Positions 32,518 through 37,095 of a DNA stretch of 37,095 bases are shown piece by piece. Source of the DNA: Paramuribaculum sp. GTDB taxonomy: Bacteria; Bacteroidota; Bacteroidia; Bacteroidales; Muribaculaceae. Under the pieces are notes generated by a model. That model had not been told where the DNA came from, did not search any database, and worked only from the letters and a program-made list of their open reading frames with translations. Within the stretch, counting starts at the first letter, position 1; every line of letters starts with the position of its first letter. The position numbers and the translations under genes are program-made. The DNA lies in the NCBI GenBank assembly GCA_009775605.1, contig VSPV01000004.1, positions 1 to 37,095 on the forward strand. Direction: 5' to 3'.

Positions 32518-34491
32518 TTATTTCTTTACAGGACGTGGAGCTGTGTTGGGATTGGCGTCGCGGTAACGTGCCAGGAGCTCGTAGACCTCCGAGAGATTTA
32601 TCTCGGCCGATTTGCGCCGGGCAGTGAGCACGCGCTGGTTGGAGTTCTGTGTTCCGGTGCCTTTTGCGGCCCAGAGCAGCTCAACTATCTGGACGGCCTT
32701 TGGGTTTGTGGCGCGCCCCTGCACGGCGAAGTAGTCGGAAGAGGCTATAGCGTCGATGTCGCCGGAAACCATAGTGTCGAAGAACGCGCGGCCGGCATCG
32801 GTGGTGAGGTCGGCGCGGCGCCATACGGCGTTGTTGTTGAAATAAGCAAGGTCGTTGCCCATTCCTTCGGCAGGCGCAGCGGCCTGGGCGGGTTCTGGAG
32901 TTGCGGCGTCGGCGGCTGCCTGTTGGGGTTCGAGCGCAGGCTCGGCGTCGGGGAACGCAGCCGCGGAATCGGCGGTGAAGCTCGACTGGCTTACGGCGGC
33001 GGGGTTCTGCTGGGTGCGGGTTATATACCAGGCGAGACCACCGATGGCCACAAGGAACAGGGCCAGAACCACTATGCGGCGTGTCCATATTCGCGCCGTG
33101 CGCCGCGAAGGAGTATTCTCATCCGTTTCTTCCCCTGCGGGAGAGGGGCATTCCTCGGCCACGCTGATCTGCGGAGTTTTGAGCGGCCGGTGTTCCGGCT
33201 GGCGTGGAGCCTCAGCGGTCTCTTTTTCTATGGCGGGTGCCACCGGCTCGACCCGCTGCGGCATATCGGAGGCGGGTGCCGACAGCGTGTTTACCTCCAC
33301 ATTGTATGTCTCAGGCTCGCTGCCCATTATGCGGTGGGCGCGGAAGCCGTGGAAGCGGCCCGCGCGCAGCAGGCGGTATTCGGGGTCGTTTTTCTCGAAT
33401 ACCATGCTGTTCTCGAATATGCGGCCGTCGCCGAAGTCGAGACGCAGCAGCGTTCCACGACGCTCGGGCGAGAGGGTGATGGCGATGGGCTTGTCGGAGG
33501 AGAGCATTGCAGGTGTGAGCAGCACGGTTACAGGACTGAAATTTGTGGCTGACACGGTAACCTCGGCCTTACCGCCTTCGAGGTCGGTGCTTGCTATGGT
33601 GAACGTGCTGGCATCGCGCACGGCCGTGCGTCCGTTGATTAGCACGGTGTGGGAGGAGACGGGAACGCCGCTGTCGTTCGTCACGCTATAGGATACCTTG
33701 CGCTTGAATTCAATTCCGGCTTTCTCGGGGGTGCTGATTATGATAGCGGGCCCTGATATGCGGGCGAATCGGCTTGTCATGCCCACATCTACCGTTTCCA
33801 CGGCGGGAGAGAAGCCCGGGCGCGTGTAGGTTACTGCGATTTTGTCGGTGGTTTCCACCGGATTCCTTGAAACACTGACGCCTTCGGGACATACCACCCA
33901 CAGGGAGCGGTCGAGTTCGGAGGTGATGCGTGGCAGGGGGGATTCTGGATTGGCGATGGCGGTGGGCTGGAGCACCAGGACGGCGCTATAAGGGGCGTAG
34001 GCTTTCTGGCAGGGGAAGGTGAAGATGGCGGCAAGGTCCGACCCCGACATGTAGGATGTCCATGCGAGCGGGCCTTCGGAGGCGAACGGCGCCCGGCGCT
34101 GCGGGGCGAGCGGAACGCGGTCGGGGAATCCGGCCCGGGCCACCATGCTGTATATTTCTGCTTCGGACACAGTGGCGCCGGAAGCAATGTGCGCGCGCAG
34201 CGCAGCAAGCAGGCTGACAACGGGGCGCCCGGCTACGAGGGCCTGGGAATCATAGGCCAGCGAGGCCGTGACAGGATGGACGGGAGAGCCGAGGTTGAAG
34301 TATGTGAATATTATGCGGGAGGAGTCGGAATGAAGCAGGAAGCCTTCGGCGAGATTAAGAAAGTGTGATGGGATTCCCTGAGGAATCTGTATGTCGGAGG
34401 GCTTTGCCGATCCATAGAAAAGCTCGGTAAAAGCGCCGGATGCGTCGGGATATCGAAGAGAAATGCCTAAATAGGCGGGTAGTTGGGTCAT
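32518..34491 (-). CDS. Unrecognised single-pass membrane protein, 657 aa
   Basis: I cannot place this protein in a family. Residues 1-400 are beta-rich and soluble, with two or three repeat-like Ig/carboxypeptidase-regulatory-type segments (YSVTNDSGVPVSSHTVLING; FTIASTDLEGGKAEVTVSA). Residues 405-470 are Pro/Glu-rich and disordered, residues 473-491 form one membrane span (IVVLALFLVAIGGLAWYI) preceded by RRTARIWTRR, and an Ala/Pro-rich linker leads to a C-terminal helical domain (551-657, SEVYELLARYRD). The positive-inside rule places the large N-terminal part in the cytoplasm and the C-terminus in the periplasm. It appears to open the minus-strand group leading to DUF4254 and GT9. Confidence 0.8.
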   Translation of the reverse strand: MTQLPAYLGISLRYPDASGAFTELFYGSAKPSDIQIPQGIPSHFLNLAEGFLLHSDSSRIIFTYFNLGSPVHPVTASLAYDSQALVAGRPVVSLLAALRAHIASGATVSEAEIYSMVARAGFPDRVPLAPQRRAPFASEGPLAWTSYMSGSDLAAIFTFPCQKAYAPYSAVLVLQPTAIANPESPLPRITSELDRSLWVVCPEGVSVSRNPVETTDKIAVTYTRPGFSPAVETVDVGMTSRFARISGPAIIISTPEKAGIEFKRKVSYSVTNDSGVPVSSHTVLINGRTAVRDASTFTIASTDLEGGKAEVTVSATNFSPVTVLLTPAMLSSDKPIAITLSPERRGTLLRLDFGDGRIFENSMVFEKNDPEYRLLRAGRFHGFRAHRIMGSEPETYNVEVNTLSAPASDMPQRVEPVAPAIEKETAEAPRQPEHRPLKTPQISVAEECPSPAGEETDENTPSRRTARIWTRRIVVLALFLVAIGGLAWYITRTQQNPAAVSQSSFTADSAAAFPDAEPALEPQQAAADAATPEPAQAAAPAEGMGNDLAYFNNNAVWRRADLTTDAGRAFFDTMVSGDIDAIASSDYFAVQGRATNPKAVQIVELLWAAKGTGTQNSNQRVLTARRKSAEINLSEVYELLARYRDANPNTAPRPVKK

Positions 34492-34520
34492 TTTTGAATT
34501 ATATATAGATACTCAGACTA

Positions 34521-34528
34521 CAAAAATA
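34521..34528 (-). promoter_or_regulatory. -7 element for the 657-aa gene operon
   Basis: TATTTTTG on the minus strand matches TAnnTTTG, 29 bp upstream of the ATG at 34491, in an A+T-rich stretch. No clear TTTG at -33 is seen. The 200-bp gap to the FKBP genes otherwise holds only the hairpin at 34634. Confidence 0.4.
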
Positions 34529-34633
34529 ATAAAAAACAAGGTAAAACGCCACGGCGGAGTGATAAATCTGAGGTCTATGATTTTTATCGGTTTTATAAAT
34601 CTTATAATTCTTATGCGGTGGGGATATAATGGG

Positions 34634-34671
34634 AGCGGCCCGCCTGGAATCTGAGTTCCAGGCAGGCCGCT
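34634..34671 (-). terminator. Strong hairpin after the FKBP operon
   Basis: AGCGGCC (34634-34640) and GCCTGGAA (34642-34649) pair with TTCCAGGC (34656-34663) and GGCCGCT (34665-34671): 15 bp with one C/A mismatch and a 6-nt loop. It lies 24 bp past the stop codon of the lipoprotein isomerase. No U run follows, which is common in Bacteroidetes terminators. Confidence 0.65.
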
Positions 34672-34695
34672 GTGGGATTATCTGTATAATTCAGG

Positions 34696-35604
34696 TTATT
34701 TTGCGGGCTGAACGTCGGTTACCTCGACTTCAAACACGAGGGTTGACATGGGAGGAATCGAACCGTCGGGGGTGCCGCTCATTCCGTAGGCGAGGTCGCC
34801 GGGGATGTAAAGGGTGTATTTTGAACCCTTGTTCATCATTTTCAGGCCCTCGGAGAAGCCGCGTATCACGCGGTTGAGGTTCATAGGCACCGGCTCTTTG
34901 CTTTCGTCGAATACGGTTCCGTCGATGAGCTTGCCGGTGTAGACAACCATGATGTTGTCGTTGTCGGTGGGCATAGCGCCCTGACCCTGCTTCTCAACTT
35001 TGTAGCTGAGTCCGTCTTCGGTGGTCTTTATAGAGCTGTCCTTGGCTTTGAGAGACTCGATGTAGGCTTTGCCGGCTTTTTCGTTTTCCTCAGCTTTAGC
35101 CTGGGCTTCTTTCTGAGCTTTTTCCTGGTCGGCTCTCTGCTTCTCCATCATTTTGGCGCGGGCCTGGTTCATGAGGTTTGTGAGAAGCTCGTTGTTCTTT
35201 TCAACCTGCTCGTCGCTTACGGAGTCGGCCGAGAAGGATGCTGCGAACTGCTTGTAGAGGAGTGCGCGGTCAACGTCGACACCGGAACGCGACATTGCCA
35301 CGAGGTTCTGGTTGAGCTGGAGGGCAATCTGCATGCCGTAGAAGTAGCCAACCTTGTTGGTGTCGGCCATGAGCACTTCCTTGATTCCGCGGAGGAAATC
35401 GTCTTTCGAGAATTTCTCCTTGTCGGGTGAAGGAATGGTTTCGATAGTCTTGAGGAAGTAGTCGCCCTGTGCGGTTCCGATTACGTAGGAGAGGGAGTCG
35501 GCATAGGTTTTCTGGGTTTCGAGCGAGCCGCCTTTCTGTGAGCAGCTCGTCATTCCTGCGGCAACTGCCATTGCTACAGCTGCGCTTAAAATGATTTTTT
35601 TCAT
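34696..35604 (-). CDS. FKBP-type peptidyl-prolyl isomerase, lipoprotein
   Basis: The 302-residue protein has a lipoprotein signal peptide ending GMTSC, then an N-terminal FKBP dimerisation-type helical domain (SYVIGTAQGDYFLKTI, long charged helix MEKQRADQEKAQKEAQAKAE) and a C-terminal FKBP domain (VVYTGKLIDGTVFDESKEP, VIRGFSEGLKMMNKGSK, YIPGDLAYGMSG). It should assist folding of exported proteins from the periplasmic face of a membrane. The pocket Trp of FKBPs is Phe here (VIRGF), so isomerase activity may be weakened. It is the last of three tandem FKBP genes, starting 22 bp after the previous stop. Confidence 0.93.
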   Translation of the reverse strand: MKKIILSAAVAMAVAAGMTSCSQKGGSLETQKTYADSLSYVIGTAQGDYFLKTIETIPSPDKEKFSKDDFLRGIKEVLMADTNKVGYFYGMQIALQLNQNLVAMSRSGVDVDRALLYKQFAASFSADSVSDEQVEKNNELLTNLMNQARAKMMEKQRADQEKAQKEAQAKAEENEKAGKAYIESLKAKDSSIKTTEDGLSYKVEKQGQGAMPTDNDNIMVVYTGKLIDGTVFDESKEPVPMNLNRVIRGFSEGLKMMNKGSKYTLYIPGDLAYGMSGTPDGSIPPMSTLVFEVEVTDVQPAK

Positions 35605-35626
35605 AAGAAGAATGATGTTGTATGTA

Positions 35627-36430
35627 TTAGTGTTGTTTTACGTTGAGAAGTTCCACATCGAATGCTATCGCCGAACCTGGAGGGATTACACCTCCCGCGC
35701 CCTGGTCGCCGTATGCGAGGGCCGCGGGAATGTAGAGCCTGTAGCGGCCACCCGGTTTCATCATCTGCAGGCCTTCGGCAAAACCCTTTACGGTGCGTCC
35801 TACCGTGAACGATGCCGGCTTGCCTTCGGTGGTGGAGTCGAACACGGTGCCGTCGGGGAGCGTGCCGGTGTAATAGACGTCAACGGTATCGTCGGCCGAC
35901 GGTGGAACACCTTCGCCCTCCGTCACCACTTCAAATAGCAGTCCGGAAGGAGTCATCGTCACGCCGGGAAGCTTGGCTTTGGCCGACAGGAACTCGGAGC
36001 TTTCACGGGCGGTGCGCTGCGAGGACTCGCGGGCAGCCGCGGCCGCCATATTGTCGAGATATGCCTCGGCCGAAGTGCGGGTGAAGCCTGCGGTGTTTCC
36101 TTGAGCTGCCTGCTGCAGGGCCGATGCGAATACTTCGCGGTCGATTTTCAGGCCGGTCTGCCGTTCCATCTGCGAGAGCTGCCGGGCCATAGCCATGCCT
36201 TCGGCTATTCCGCGCAGGCGCGAATCGGAGGCCTGTGTTGCTTTCAGGGCTTCGGTGATTCCGGCCATATAGGCCGCGCTATCGGCCGGAGCGTCGGAAG
36301 CATTGCGCTCCGAGATAAACTCGCTCCAGACGGTGGCGAGGGCCATTGCCGTGGAATCGACGGGCTCGGCGGCATTTGCCATACGGCCAAATACCACAAG
36401 GCAAAGGATGGCGTAAAGAAATCTACGCAT
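35627..36430 (-). CDS. FKBP-type peptidyl-prolyl isomerase, periplasmic
   Basis: The 267-residue protein has a type I signal peptide (FLYAILCLVVFGRMANA, likely cut before AEP), an N-terminal helical FkpA-like domain (LRGIAEGMAMARQLSQMERQ; REVFASALQQAAQGNT) and a C-terminal FKBP fold with YYTGTLPDGTVFDST, TVKGFAEGLQMMKPGGR and YIPAALAYGDQGAGGVIPPG. It should be a soluble periplasmic chaperone/isomerase. As in the lipoprotein paralogue, the pocket Trp is Phe (TVKGF). It is the middle gene of the trio, with gaps of 22-24 bp on either side. Confidence 0.92.
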   Translation of the reverse strand: MRRFLYAILCLVVFGRMANAAEPVDSTAMALATVWSEFISERNASDAPADSAAYMAGITEALKATQASDSRLRGIAEGMAMARQLSQMERQTGLKIDREVFASALQQAAQGNTAGFTRTSAEAYLDNMAAAAARESSQRTARESSEFLSAKAKLPGVTMTPSGLLFEVVTEGEGVPPSADDTVDVYYTGTLPDGTVFDSTTEGKPASFTVGRTVKGFAEGLQMMKPGGRYRLYIPAALAYGDQGAGGVIPPGSAIAFDVELLNVKQH

Positions 36431-36454
36431 ATAGTGTGGTACTGCCTGCGTTTT

Positions 36455-37081
36455 TTATTTCTTGATAACCTTTATGAGCTCCACGTCGAAAATGAGGGTG
36501 GAGTTGGGGCCGATCACGCCGCCGGCTCCGTTGGGGCCATAAGCGAGATTCGAGGGGATAAACAGGCGCCATTTGGCTCCTTCTTTCATGAGCTGAAGAG
36601 CCTCTACCCATCCGGGAATTACCTGTGTCACACCGAAAGTGGCGGGAGTGCCGCGCTCAACCGAGCTGTCGAACACTGTTCCGTCGATGAGTTTGCCGGT
36701 GTAGTGTACGGTTACCTGGTCGCCCGTTTCGGGGCTGATGCCTGTGCCTTCTTCCAGCACCTCATACTGCAGGCCGGTAACGGTGGTTTTCACGTTCTCG
36801 CGGGTTTTGTTTTCTTTGAGGAAAGCCTCGCCTGCCTCCTGGTTCACCTTGCCCATCTGGGCTGCGGCTTCCTGCTGGCGTGCTTCCATTGCCTCGAAAA
36901 ACTTACGTATCTCTTCTTTGGCTTCGTCGTAGGACATTTTGGGTTTTGCTCCGTCAAACACAGCTGCCACGCCATCGGCAAAGTCCTTTACATCGATGGT
37001 TTCGATTCCGCTGTTTTTGAAATTGTTGCCCATGCTGAGCCCCAGGGCGTAGCTGATTCGGTCTAATTCTTTAGTTTCCAT
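36455..37081 (-). CDS. FKBP-type peptidyl-prolyl isomerase, cytoplasmic (FklB-like)
   Basis: The 208-residue protein lacks a signal peptide. An N-terminal helical dimerisation domain (DRISYALGLSMGNNFKNSG; FFEAMEARQQEAAAQM) leads to an FKBP domain with VHYTGKLIDGTVFDSSVERG, QVIPGWVEALQLMKEGAKW and FIPSNLAYGPNGAGG. The conserved Trp of the VIPGW pocket is kept, so this copy should be an active isomerase. It is the first of the three FKBP genes in reading order. The promoter for the trio is probably beyond the window edge. Confidence 0.94.
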   Translation of the reverse strand: METKELDRISYALGLSMGNNFKNSGIETIDVKDFADGVAAVFDGAKPKMSYDEAKEEIRKFFEAMEARQQEAAAQMGKVNQEAGEAFLKENKTRENVKTTVTGLQYEVLEEGTGISPETGDQVTVHYTGKLIDGTVFDSSVERGTPATFGVTQVIPGWVEALQLMKEGAKWRLFIPSNLAYGPNGAGGVIGPNSTLIFDVELIKVIKK

Positions 37082-37095
37082 GTTGTTGTGTAGTT

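Noticed and set aside
36101..37066. 321-codon plus-strand open frame opposite two FKBP genes
   Set aside because: Shadow of FKBP coding sequence with no motif of its own.
1..37095. tRNA and rRNA genes
   Set aside because: Gaps between genes were scanned by eye for cloverleaf arms and the GGTTCRA loop; none was found.

Overview
The window looks like a chromosomal segment of a Bacteroidales bacterium, probably Muribaculaceae or a close relative (the family is inference). Supporting signs are a NigD-like lipoprotein, DUF3467, DUF4294 and DUF4254 proteins, a dapB-lepB-wbqC cluster, a PorZ-like protein with a type IX secretion C-terminal domain, and several promoters of the Bacteroidetes form TTTG-N20-TAnnTTTG. 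Most of the DNA is GC-rich. The GxxExxY gene, the DUF234-type ATPase gene and the 4.7-5.7 kb gap are clearly richer in A+T.

Layout. 1-443: 3' part of upp. 433-4676 (minus): an apparent operon reading LolD-type ATPase, NigD-like lipoprotein, DUF3467, cysS, EamA transporter. 4742-5717: the only long gene-free stretch. It holds a perfect hairpin terminator, a candidate pseudoknotted RNA, a REPIN-like pair of 20-bp palindromes, and a cluster of DnaA boxes ending in an A+T-rich tract at the nadA start, which is a candidate oriC. 5718-13127 (plus): nadA, leuS, rdgB, a PorZ-like protein and an unknown 175-residue protein. 13138-15970 (minus): the dapB-lepB-wbqC operon. 16036-16744: a GxxExxY gene enclosed by about 104-bp inverted repeats. 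16877-21587 (plus): argS, a Bax inhibitor-1 family protein, a small membrane protein, a radical SAM enzyme and an LD-carboxypeptidase. 21588-22919 (minus): an AAA ATPase/nuclease with a perfect palindrome at its predicted transcription start. 23024-34491 (minus): DUF4294, nadB, a GT4 glycosyltransferase, a DUF389 membrane protein, an O-antigen-type flippase, ruvB, a GT9 glycosyltransferase, DUF4254 and an unrecognised 657-residue single-pass membrane protein. 34696-37081 (minus): three tandem FKBP-type prolyl isomerases (lipoprotein, periplasmic, cytoplasmic).

Functionally this is mostly housekeeping: three aminoacyl-tRNA synthetases (Cys, Leu, Arg), the NadA and NadB pair for quinolinate synthesis at separate loci, lysine/diaminopimelate synthesis, signal peptidase, nucleotide-pool cleaning and Holliday junction resolution. 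A surface-glycan group (GT4, GT9, flippase, DUF4254) shares an apparent operon with ruvB. The signals most worth a second look are the inverted-repeat GxxExxY cassette, the DnaA-box cluster, the pseudoknot element, the REPIN and the palindrome upstream of the ATPase.
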